21,156 bases of DNA from Archaeoglobaceae archaeon (GTDB lineage: Archaea > Halobacteriota > Archaeoglobi > Archaeoglobales > Archaeoglobaceae). Position 1 is the first letter of the stretch. Each line of letters starts with the position of its first letter. Shown here in pieces: positions 5,583 to 12,106 of the stretch. The position numbers and the translations under genes are program-made. Location of the stretch: the NCBI GenBank assembly GCA_025059545.1, contig JANXDJ010000018.1:1-21156 (forward strand), given 5' to 3'. The notes under the pieces were generated by a model. That model worked only from the letters and a program-made list of their open reading frames with translations. It ran no database searches and was not told where the DNA came from.

Positions 5583-6093
5583 CGAATAATTTTTCGAAAA
5601 ATAGCTTTCTCTCAGCTAAAATTGTGAAATCAAATTCTCTCGACTCCAACTCATCAAAAATTCTCGGAATGTTTTGAGATGAAACGATGACGATCGCTCT
5701 TCCATTTTTCTCCATAAAATCTCGCAGAGAATCGAGAAATCTGCATATAACCTCAATTCCTCCTTTTCCACCATTAACCGCACAGTCCTCCCACAAGCTA
5801 CGCTTCAGCTCTTCCTCCAGCTCAATGTAAGGCGGATTGAAGAGAACGAGAGAGAATTTCTTTTTAATTCCCTTCGCTATGTCGGTTCGAACTACATCGA
5901 ATCCTTTTTCTTTCAATAGCTTAACCGCAAAAGGCGATATGTCTGTAACCACTAAAGACTTGCACTTTCCAACAATTTTTTCAGCAACAAAACCGCTTCC
6001 CGCTCCAACTTCGATTACATGATCCTCTTGTTTGACTTCTCTCAATGCAGTTTCGAGCAAAAGCTCGCTGTCCTCAGCTGGCTCGTAGATCAT
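5548..6093 (-). CDS. HemK/Mtq2-like glutamine N5-methyltransferase (release-factor type)
   Basis: 181 residues from ATG 6093, beginning [14 protein letters not shown]; a TTG at 6123 would add 10 residues that do not fit the family. Class I methyltransferase: SAM loop [13 protein letters not shown] (about 26-38), acidic end of strand 2 VVTDISPFA, and the catalytic [12 protein letters not shown] (about 84-95). The NPPY signature marks N-methylation of a planar amide or base. The YEPAEDS opening and short length match archaeal/eukaryotic Mtq2 (HEMK2), which methylates the GGQ glutamine of release factor aRF1, usually with a Trm112 partner not seen here. The start overlaps the end of KsgA by 20 bases, so the two are co-translated; the 3' end overlaps the convergent regulator gene. 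Confidence 0.92.
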   Translation of the reverse strand: MIYEPAEDSELLLETALREVKQEDHVIEVGAGSGFVAEKIVGKCKSLVVTDISPFAVKLLKEKGFDVVRTDIAKGIKKKFSLVLFNPPYIELEEELKRSLWEDCAVNGGKGGIEVICRFLDSLRDFMEKNGRAIVIVSSQNIPRIFDELESREFDFTILAERKLFFEKLFAIKIFERERDL

Positions 6094-6805
6094 CCACGAT
6101 CTCCGCAAATTTTTGTGCCCCAATCTCTTCTGGACGTTTCTGAGCTATAAACTCGTCTAAGATGACTCTAAAGCCAAATCTCTTTTCGAATTCTTTTGCG
6201 ATCTTATTGAGCCTTTTCCTTCTCATAGAAAAAGCAAAAGTGACGAATTGCTCAAAAAGCTCCTTTTTTTCAACTCTGATCTTTGGTGTAGGCACTATTT
6301 TAACTACCGCTGATTCAACCTTTGGCTTAGGTTTAAAGCTATCTCTCCCCACGATCTCGAGTATTTCAGCACTACAGTAAGCCTTTGTTATTACACCCAG
6401 CCTACTATCTTCTCCGCAAAACCTCTCTGCAAACTCTTTCTGAAGCATTAAAACAGCAAAATCGAATTTAGACCTGAGAAGCTTGAATATAAGCGGAGAT
6501 GAGATCTCATAAGGGATGTTAGAGACCAATTTCGTAAAAGGAGGGAAATCGATCTCTAAAGCATCTCCATGAATCAAAAAGAATCTTCCTGAATCTATAT
6601 AATCTTCAAATTTCTCCTGAAGCACCTTAACTAATTTTCCATCCTTCTCGATCCCAATAACCTTGCATCTCTCGAGCAGAGCACTTGTTAGATTCCCAGT
6701 CCCACAGCCTATTTCAAGAACACAGTCGTCTTTTCTGAGCTCTGCATAATCAACGATTCTCTTTATCAGAGCCCTGTCTACAACCATGTGCTGTCCCAGT
6801 CTCAT
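6074..6805 (-). CDS. rsmA: 16S rRNA dimethyladenosine transferase KsgA/RsmA (Dim1)
   Basis: 243 residues from ATG 6805 ([20 protein letters not shown]). The frame is open upstream, but those residues fall in the overlapping DUF357 gene and do not belong to the family. Motifs: LGQHMVVD (start of the SAM fold, in place of the bacterial QNFL), [12 protein letters not shown] (SAM loop, about 28-39), VIGIEKD, and the catalytic [12 protein letters not shown] (about 95-106). The C-terminal helical domain (about 180-243) carries [12 protein letters not shown], which contacts rRNA. It dimethylates two adjacent adenines at the 3' end of 16S rRNA during small-subunit maturation. It sits between DUF357 and the HemK-like gene with overlaps at both ends. 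Confidence 0.96.
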   Translation of the reverse strand: MRLGQHMVVDRALIKRIVDYAELRKDDCVLEIGCGTGNLTSALLERCKVIGIEKDGKLVKVLQEKFEDYIDSGRFFLIHGDALEIDFPPFTKLVSNIPYEISSPLIFKLLRSKFDFAVLMLQKEFAERFCGEDSRLGVITKAYCSAEILEIVGRDSFKPKPKVESAVVKIVPTPKIRVEKKELFEQFVTFAFSMRRKRLNKIAKEFEKRFGFRVILDEFIAQKRPEEIGAQKFAEIVDDLRAS

Positions 6806-7019
6806 AAAGCATGCCAAGCTCCAATCCGATCTCCAACCAAGCCCAAGCCCAAATAACACATTCAAAAGCTCTTATAAAGTCATATGAGCTAATAAAATAT
6901 TCAGAATCGCTTATATATGCTTTTATGTTCTCTAAAAATCTTTTTTCTCCGTCTATATCCTTAATCCTTTCCTTTATCCTCCACAACCACTTCTCCGTTT
7001 CCTTCCTGAGCTCTATCAA
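6750..7019 (-). CDS. DUF357 family small helical protein
   Basis: 89 residues with TTG start at 7019. The core [19 protein letters not shown], then [20 protein letters not shown] and [20 protein letters not shown], matches the archaeal DUF357 family (PF04010): a short all-helical protein with paired Trp residues near the end, of unknown function. No ATG precedes the domain. TTG gives a 59-base overlap with the end of the NfeD gene; the 3' end overlaps KsgA by 56 bases, so most of the ends are shared coding DNA. The last about 20 residues after the family core ([18 protein letters not shown]) look non-conserved and are the part read in two frames. Gene order suggests translational coupling with KsgA; a role in ribosome biogenesis is only a guess. 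Confidence 0.75.
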   Translation of the reverse strand: MIELRKETEKWLWRIKERIKDIDGEKRFLENIKAYISDSEYFISSYDFIRAFECVIWAWAWLEIGLELGMLYETGTAHGCRQGSDKENR

Positions 7020-8256
7020 CCTTCTTCACCTTCAGCTTTAACCCATCACGCTCTAAAACGATTATCTCGTCTCCCGGCTTGAGATTATCGGTTGATTCCA
7101 CGCTCCAGATCTCACCTCTAACCTTTGCAAATCCCTTGCCCTTATTGAACTCAAAGATCTCGCCTCTCAATCCGACCACTTCTCCCATCGTGCTCTTCCT
7201 TTTCCTAACCTTTAGAATTTTAATTAGAGCAAAGGTCATGATACTCGCTATTCCCAGTGCAAGACCGATTGCAAATTTCGGGAAGAAATCGTAAAACTCT
7301 TTTGGCATCATCGGCTCTTCGAATACCATTAGAGCTCCGAGAGTTATGGATATAACAGAAGCAGCGCCAAGGATACCATAAGTAGGAGTTAGAAGCTCAG
7401 CGATTAGGAATAGAATCCCAAGGATTATTAAAAAGACTCCAGCATAGTTTACATTTATCACTCCAAGCCCAGCAAATGCCAGAATTAGTAGTATCGCACC
7501 AACAACCTCAGCCATCATTCCGGGGGAGGTAAGACCGAATATTAGGAGATATATGCCGAGCAGTAGAAGAATGAGGGCAATCTGGGGATTTGATATCAAC
7601 TCGTATAGCTTTGCCTGAAAAGGCTTCTCAACTTCCACTATTCTGTAGCTTGTGGTGTCGAGCACAACTTCTTTACCACTAACTGAAACTTTCATACCGT
7701 TAATTTTCTTAAATAACTCACTCCTACTTTCAGCAAGCAAATCGATTACTTTAAGCTCATAAGCTTCTTTTGCTGTTAAGCTCAAAGCTTCAGTGACAAA
7801 GCGTTCCGCAACCTCTGCATTTCTTCCTCTAGCACTTGCAATGTCTTTTACATAGCTTGCAATGTAGTTGATCGTCTTGTTTTCTACAGCAGAGGTTGTG
7901 CTCACTGGAGTAGCGGCACCAATTGCAGTGCCATTCGCAGCTACTGCGATGTGGGCAGATAATAGGATCACAGTCCCCGCTGAAGCGCACATCGAGCCCT
8001 TATCGACAAAAACGATGATCGGTATTTCGCTGTCCATAAATAATGAGACGATCTTTTGAGTTGAGGACAAAAGACCGCCCGGAGTGTCGATTTCAACGAG
8101 AATAAGATCTATGTTATTCGATCTCGCATATTCGTAGGCATGCTCAAGAGCGATGTATGTCCCTTCGGTTATTTCACCCTGAATGCTAACAATTGCGATT
8201 TCAGTAGCGCTGGCACTTGCTACCAGCAAAAGCAATATAACAAACACAGATCGCAC
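6961..8256 (-). CDS. NfeD family ClpP-class membrane serine protease
   Basis: 431 residues. Signal/anchor (1-17, ending ASA), ClpP-class protease domain (about 18-210), four to five hydrophobic helices (about 225-345), and a C-terminal soluble OB/NfeD domain (about 355-415: GLRGEIFEFNKGKGFAKVRG). By comparison with Pyrococcus horikoshii PH1510 (1510-N), the Ser-Lys dyad is Ser92 in CASAG and Lys137 in SYVKDIA; DTPGG at 57-61 is the oxyanion/substrate strand and IGAATPV follows. PH1510 cleaves the C-terminus of its partner stomatin; no stomatin (SPFH) gene is adjacent here, which is unusual. The GTG at 8256 is supported by a TATA element 27 bases upstream (leaderless). The DUF357 gene begins within its 3' end. 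Confidence 0.93.
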   Translation of the reverse strand: MRSVFVILLLLVASASATEIAIVSIQGEITEGTYIALEHAYEYARSNNIDLILVEIDTPGGLLSSTQKIVSLFMDSEIPIIVFVDKGSMCASAGTVILLSAHIAVAANGTAIGAATPVSTTSAVENKTINYIASYVKDIASARGRNAEVAERFVTEALSLTAKEAYELKVIDLLAESRSELFKKINGMKVSVSGKEVVLDTTSYRIVEVEKPFQAKLYELISNPQIALILLLLGIYLLIFGLTSPGMMAEVVGAILLILAFAGLGVINVNYAGVFLIILGILFLIAELLTPTYGILGAASVISITLGALMVFEEPMMPKEFYDFFPKFAIGLALGIASIMTFALIKILKVRKRKSTMGEVVGLRGEIFEFNKGKGFAKVRGEIWSVESTDNLKPGDEIIVLERDGLKLKVKKVDRAQEGNGEVVVEDKGKD

Positions 8257-8278
8257 GTATTAAATAAGAGAATAGGGG

Positions 8279-8288
8279 TTATAATTTT
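8279..8288 (-). promoter_or_regulatory. TATA element of the NfeD gene
   Basis: AAAATTATAA on the minus strand, about 27 bases before GTG 8256. It separates this operon from the DUF22/USP/kinase operon that ends at 8310, so the two same-strand groups can be transcribed independently. Confidence 0.45.
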
Positions 8289-8309
8289 TACCATCAAACA
8301 AAATTCTCG

Positions 8310-8792
8310 CTAAAGCTTATAGCCTATTTTCCTTAAAAATTCTTTTCTGGCTTTTATATCCTCTTCCTTCTCGATCCCTTTGCTCTTGAAGCCATCTACA
8401 ACGCCAATTATCCCTCTACCTTGTTCGGTCTCGACAACGATCACTTCCAATGGGTTCGCAGTTGCAGCGTGAATGCTACAAACCTCCGGAACTTCTTTTA
8501 TTTTGCCAAGAACGTTTATCGGATAAGCATTCTTTATGAATATTATAAAACTGTGCCCACAAGAAAGCTCAAGAGCTTTCTTTGCAGCGAGCTCTCTTAG
8601 CTCTGGATCGTTGCCTTCGTGTCGCACAAGACAATGCCCTGAAGCTTCGCAGAAGGCTAAACCAAATTTTATGTTTGGCACAGAATTTACAAGAGCTTCA
8701 TATAAGTCTTCTACAGTCTTTATGAAGTGGGCAGAACCAAGTATTACATTGCAATCCTTTGGAATTTCAACTTTTACTACTTCAAATTTCAT
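8310..8792 (-). CDS. Adenosine-specific kinase (DUF355, PF04008)
   Basis: 160 residues from ATG 8792 ([20 protein letters not shown]). GTG 8801 is rejected because GAGGTG at 8799-8804 is the ribosome site for the ATG. Family-diagnostic stretches: [20 protein letters not shown] (about 22-41), [20 protein letters not shown] (about 42-61), [20 protein letters not shown] (about 85-104), [20 protein letters not shown] (about 107-126) and the ending [12 protein letters not shown]. The family is known from a Pyrobaculum protein (PAE2307) reported to bind adenosine and AMP and named adenosine-specific kinase; the physiological role is unclear. It is the third gene after the triple-DUF22 and USP-like genes, 11 bases past the latter's stop, so a nucleotide-linked role for that operon is plausible. 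Confidence 0.92.
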   Translation of the reverse strand: MKFEVVKVEIPKDCNVILGSAHFIKTVEDLYEALVNSVPNIKFGLAFCEASGHCLVRHEGNDPELRELAAKKALELSCGHSFIIFIKNAYPINVLGKIKEVPEVCSIHAATANPLEVIVVETEQGRGIIGVVDGFKSKGIEKEEDIKARKEFLRKIGYKL

Positions 8793-8798
8793 TCGGAA

Positions 8799-8804
8799 CA
8801 CCTC
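8799..8804 (-). promoter_or_regulatory. Ribosome binding site deciding the kinase start
   Basis: GAGGTG on the minus strand, 6 bases ahead of ATG 8792. It includes the alternative GTG, so translation should begin at the ATG and not at the GTG. It overlaps the region just before the stop of the USP-like gene (8804). Confidence 0.6.
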
Positions 8805-9517
8805 TAAATAACAAGAACACTCCTATCGATCTTTTCCAGAAGATCCTCTATCTTATCAATTCCAACCTTCTTGTTCAACAATAAAATACTCGGATTTAGC
8901 TCGCTAACAAGCCTTTCAACCTCCTCTGCAAAATTACCGACTAAAATAGACTTTTTAACACTCAAATCCTCGGAGATCTGATCAATTTCCCTCTGAATTT
9001 TCTCTTGGGACTCCTTCATCTTTCTTGCATGGGTTTCTGGAGGTAGCATTGGCTCAATAAGACCATAGATCATGATCTCCTTTCCCATCCTTATCCATTT
9101 TCTTGCCTTTTCTATATTTCCGCCAACAGAGTGAATGTAGAGGAGTTTTTCAAAATCAACTTTTTCCCTATGGAACAGAATTGCAGCTTCTTGATCCAAA
9201 ATCTTTTGGTTTAGAGGCATATACCTTCCAGCTATAAGAACATCTGGCTTGTAAGCCTCTAAAACGCTCTCTATTTCCTCCTCGTAATCTTTAAATATTA
9301 CGCTCATTCCCAACACTTCATAGCTCTTTTCGAGCTTCTCTATTATCTCTTCCGCTTTCTTTATAAGTGGCATTTTACTCTGGGCTAATTCTACCGTTTC
9401 ACTCATCTCTGAAACCGTTATGCTCCCCTTAACGCCTTTTGCAAAGATCAAATAAACTTCCTTTAATCCAAATCCCCCAAGATCCAATTCTTTGTTTGTA
9501 AAAATTACCGCCCTCAT
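8804..9517 (-). CDS. Universal-stress-protein-like (UspA-like) protein, diverged
   Basis: 237 residues; family only tentatively recognised. The C-terminal half ends with [20 protein letters not shown] then [13 protein letters not shown], the helix-strand-helix-strand layout and final hydrophobic strand of UspA folds. A similar [17 protein letters not shown] unit lies near residues 87-103, suggesting two degenerate USP-like halves. The glycine-rich ATP loop (GxxG..GS) of canonical ATP-binding USPs is not visible, so nucleotide binding is doubtful. A charged coiled-coil-like stretch (about 160-190) joins the halves. ATG 9517 overlaps the stop of the triple-DUF22 gene (ATGA), and GGGGAGA lies just before it, so the two are coupled. 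Function unknown; a regulatory or scaffold role with its operon partners is conceivable. Confidence 0.6.
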   Translation of the reverse strand: MRAVIFTNKELDLGGFGLKEVYLIFAKGVKGSITVSEMSETVELAQSKMPLIKKAEEIIEKLEKSYEVLGMSVIFKDYEEEIESVLEAYKPDVLIAGRYMPLNQKILDQEAAILFHREKVDFEKLLYIHSVGGNIEKARKWIRMGKEIMIYGLIEPMLPPETHARKMKESQEKIQREIDQISEDLSVKKSILVGNFAEEVERLVSELNPSILLLNKKVGIDKIEDLLEKIDRSVLVI

Positions 9518-10806
9518 GTTTCTCCCCTCGTAACCTTCTTCATTTCATCGACCCATTCACTAAGCCATTTGCTCAAAACTTCGTAGGATTCAACTTCGAC
9601 ATTGTAAACATTTACTACACCTATCAGCTGACCCTTTCTTATTTCTCCGTCGAACAAGGGCATGAAAAGAACCTTACGAATCGTCTTCGAGCTTTCGACC
9701 TTCGCAGGTTTGCTTTCGATGAGATCAACTACTGTTCCAAAGGCATGTCTCATGATGTAAAGCGGATAAACAATGGTGTTTTCCTCAAGTCTCACAGGAT
9801 CTATACCAATTTCCACAACCTCTCCCTTCTTTAAGACAACGTTCTCATCTGCAATGAGTGGTTCCCATCTTGCAATTGGTTTTCTTCTGTAAGCGAACGG
9901 CTTTAAAAGCATCCCATCCCTTATCACTCTACCAGACGCCTCATATACAAGTCTTGCAAATTTTTCCTCCTTTAGACCCATCTTAGGCTCAAAATCACCA
10001 ATTGCAGTATAGTATATATTCAGAACGCCTAAAAGATCTCCCTTTTGTATTTTTCCGTCTTTTCTCGGCATAAATATCGCTTCTGTAATTTTCTTCTCGT
10101 CTTCAACCCTTGAAGGCTTCCCTTCTTGCACAACTTCGATCACGGTGCCATAAACATTCCTCATTATGTGAAGTGGTGTCACTACAGTGTTTGGCTGTAA
10201 GATTATATCCTTTATTTTAACTCGAGCCAAAATTCCCTTCTTTACGTCAATGTTATCCGCAGAAACAACTGGTTCCCATTCTGCAATGTAACTCTTGAAA
10301 TATCCAAAAAATCGAGTCTTTATTTTCTCTCTCCTCAATTCTCCATTTTGCCTATAAACGAGATTTGCATCAACCATTTCTTCTCTTATTTTGATATCTG
10401 AAGCTGAAAAACCAAGCCTTCGATCTATCATCCCCGTCTTGACAAAGAAGATCTTTAAAACACCTACGATATCGCCTTTCTCGACCACTCCATCCTCGAC
10501 TGGCATGAAAACCGCATGAGTTATAGTCTTTTCGTCTTCAACTCTCGTTATTCCTTTTTCTATGACATCTATGGTGGTTCCAAGAGCGTGTCTCATGATC
10601 GAAAGAGGGGCAAGGATCGTATTTTCGGGAATTTTAACATCTTTTATTTTTAATATTGCCGGTTCGCTTTTCTTCACATTCACAGTTTCCTCTGCAATCA
10701 AAACCTTCCACTGAACAAAGGGGGCGATTCTGTATCTTACACTCTCTTTCTTCGCTCTTAACTTCGCAAGATCTTTTCCGATCTCTTTCCAATAGACGAT
10801 CTCCAT
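9514..10806 (-). CDS. Triple DUF22 (PF01629) protein
   Basis: 430 residues made of three homologous units beginning near Trp33, Trp177 and Trp314. Each unit has W-x-V/L-(x)-A-(D/E)-E/N, a hydrophobic P-x-N/E-N-T-I/V strand, an IMRxxxGT segment, a basic loop ending in a short Val-Glu/Asp-Asp/Ser-Glu/Ser run, and FMPxxDGxxxKGxLxGVxxxY. From memory, PF01629 (DUF22) is an archaeal family present in one to three copies, with no known function; this is the three-copy form. The FMP...DG...KGD/QLxG pattern, a hinge before a Gly turn, resembles carbohydrate- or lipoyl-like beta-barrel modules, but that is only a visual impression. No signal peptide or membrane helix, so cytoplasmic. It heads the operon with the USP-like and adenosine-specific-kinase genes. 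A 7-bp inverted repeat brackets its TATA element. Confidence 0.85.
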   Translation of the reverse strand: MEIVYWKEIGKDLAKLRAKKESVRYRIAPFVQWKVLIAEETVNVKKSEPAILKIKDVKIPENTILAPLSIMRHALGTTIDVIEKGITRVEDEKTITHAVFMPVEDGVVEKGDIVGVLKIFFVKTGMIDRRLGFSASDIKIREEMVDANLVYRQNGELRREKIKTRFFGYFKSYIAEWEPVVSADNIDVKKGILARVKIKDIILQPNTVVTPLHIMRNVYGTVIEVVQEGKPSRVEDEKKITEAIFMPRKDGKIQKGDLLGVLNIYYTAIGDFEPKMGLKEEKFARLVYEASGRVIRDGMLLKPFAYRRKPIARWEPLIADENVVLKKGEVVEIGIDPVRLEENTIVYPLYIMRHAFGTVVDLIESKPAKVESSKTIRKVLFMPLFDGEIRKGQLIGVVNVYNVEVESYEVLSKWLSEWVDEMKKVTRGET

Positions 10807-10810
10807 GATG

Positions 10811-10846
10811 GCGTTAATATTTGATTTTAGTTTAAAAATTTAACGC
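10811..10846. promoter_or_regulatory. Inverted repeat around the DUF22 operon promoter (candidate operator)
   Basis: GCGTTAA at 10811-10817 and TTAACGC at 10840-10846 form perfect 7-bp arms separated by 22 bases. The minus-strand TATA-like TTTTTAAAC (about 10830-10838) lies between them, about 28 bases before ATG 10806, so a dimer bound at both arms would cover the promoter and the start site. Arms in AT-rich DNA can be coincidental, but these include the only GC pairs in the stretch. The divergent aIF1 promoter begins just beyond. Confidence 0.4.
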
Positions 10847-10860
10847 TTAATAACCGAAAG

Positions 10861-10870
10861 TTTTAAAATT
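10861..10870 (+). promoter_or_regulatory. TATA element of the aIF1 operon
   Basis: TTTTAAAATT directly after CGAAAG (BRE-like, 10855-10860). Transcription should start near 10888-10892, giving a short leader that carries the GGAGGG ribosome site. Confidence 0.5.
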
Positions 10871-10894
10871 CTATTCATCCAAGTTTTAAAAAAA

Positions 10895-10900
10895 GGAGGG
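10895..10900 (+). promoter_or_regulatory. Ribosome binding site of aIF1
   Basis: GGAGGG, 4 bases before ATG 10905. Strong match; decides the start. Confidence 0.7.
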
Positions 10901-10904
10901 TCGA

Positions 10905-11210
10905 ATGTCGGAGATATGCTCTAAATGTGGGTTGCCGAAAGATCTCTGCATCTGCGAAGAAGTAGCAAAAGAACAGCAGTATATACTCATAAAAGTCGGA
11001 AAAAGGAGATACGGAAAAGAAGTGACAACGATTGAAGGGTTGGATGGAAACGAGATAAACCTTGAAGAGCTTGCGAAGTTTTTGAAGTCAAAGCTTGCAT
11101 GTGGTGGAACGATAAAGAATGGTATTATCGAGCTTCAGGGAAACCATGTAAGTAAGGTTAAGGAATTACTGGTAAAGAAGGGATTCAATCCGAATAGAAT
11201 TAAAAGCTGA
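10905..11210 (+). CDS. Translation initiation factor aIF1 (SUI1 family)
   Basis: 101 residues, normal length. N-terminal small zinc-binding-like segment [13 protein letters not shown] (residues 5-17) followed by the SUI1 fold: [20 protein letters not shown] (basic beta-hairpin that sits at the P site of the small subunit), then [20 protein letters not shown] and the ending [16 protein letters not shown]. It promotes scanning-like start-codon selection and blocks premature subunit joining on the 30S particle. ATG with a strong ribosome site. First gene of a long operon; its TGA overlaps the ATG of cbiB by one base (TGATG at 11208-11212). The coupling of aIF1 to a cobamide gene has no obvious functional reason. 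Confidence 0.96.
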   Translation: MSEICSKCGLPKDLCICEEVAKEQQYILIKVGKRRYGKEVTTIEGLDGNEINLEELAKFLKSKLACGGTIKNGIIELQGNHVSKVKELLVKKGFNPNRIKS

Positions 11211-12106
11211 TGCAGGATATTGCATTTGAGCTATCACTGCTGATTTTAGCTATTTCTCTGGATCTGATCTTTGCAGAACCACCTCTTTTTCTTCACCCGG
11301 TGGTATGGTTTGGTAAGATCCTCGAAGTTTTCAAGAAATTCTTTTCCAAAGTTGAAAAGAAAGCCAACTGGATTCAATTTCTCTACGGCTTCTTAGCGAG
11401 TATAACAGTGCTCTTTTTTGCCTTCATTCTCGTGATCGCACCAATTCCACAGCCATTTAAGTTTATATGGCATCTCTACCTTCTATTCTCCGCAATATCC
11501 ATAAAAAGCATGATCCAGCATGCAGAAAATTGCTTGCATAGCAATTTTTCCCCAGAAGAAGTCCAAAAGATCGTAAGCAGGGACACAACAAAGTTGAACG
11601 ATCCCCAACTCAGATCAGCTGTGATCGAATCAACAGCAGAAAATTATGTCGATGGCGTCTTTTCCCCACTTTTTTACTTCTCGATCTTTGGAATCGCTGG
11701 CGCTGTGGTTTACAGAGCAATAAATCTCTGCGACTCTATGATTGGCTACCGTGGACGATATGAATTCTTTGGAAAATTCTCCGCCAGACTTGATGATCTT
11801 GCAAACTTCATTCCCGCAAGATTAGCCCTAATTTTCTTTGAATTTTTCAGACGCGGAGCATTTTCCTACGGAATCAAAAACAAGGTTAAACTGAATGGTT
11901 GCACCATTTCCGCAATGTCTTACGTCCTTGGCGTTAAGCTTGAGAAACCCGGCTATTACTCACTCCCCGGAAGAAATGCTACAGATGAGGACGTGCTTGT
12001 CGCTATAAAGATTTTCAAAAAGCTTAGTTTGATGGCAATTCTGTTTGCCTGCCTTATTTCTACAATCAGAATATTTTTATTAACACAAATCCCACTTGGC
12101 TTATGA
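11210..12106 (+). CDS. cbiB: Adenosylcobinamide-phosphate synthase CbiB/CobD
   Basis: 298 residues, integral membrane, full length. It attaches the aminopropanol phosphate arm to adenosylcobyric acid in cobamide synthesis. Marks: DLIFAEPPLFLHPVVWFGKI near the N-terminus (in place of the bacterial DxxxGDP..HPV), LNDPQLRSAVIESTAENYVD (about 128-147), GAVVYRAINLCDSMIGYRGR (about 165-184) and YEFFGKFSARLDDLANFIPA (about 185-204), all characteristic. Helices are predicted at about 5-22, 57-78, 83-95, 150-170 and 273-292. Its 5' end overlaps aIF1 by one base and its stop overlaps the DHH gene (ATGA). The other cobamide genes are elsewhere. In Archaeoglobales cobamides serve methyl transfer (acetyl-CoA pathway) and B12-dependent enzymes. 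Confidence 0.95.
   Translation: MQDIAFELSLLILAISLDLIFAEPPLFLHPVVWFGKILEVFKKFFSKVEKKANWIQFLYGFLASITVLFFAFILVIAPIPQPFKFIWHLYLLFSAISIKSMIQHAENCLHSNFSPEEVQKIVSRDTTKLNDPQLRSAVIESTAENYVDGVFSPLFYFSIFGIAGAVVYRAINLCDSMIGYRGRYEFFGKFSARLDDLANFIPARLALIFFEFFRRGAFSYGIKNKVKLNGCTISAMSYVLGVKLEKPGYYSLPGRNATDEDVLVAIKIFKKLSLMAILFACLISTIRIFLLTQIPLGL

Noticed and set aside
8750..8765. A second copy of the palindrome core (GCAATCCTTTGG) near 8750
   Set aside because: It covers only half the core, lies within the adenosine-specific-kinase coding sequence in conserved codons, and lacks the other arm.
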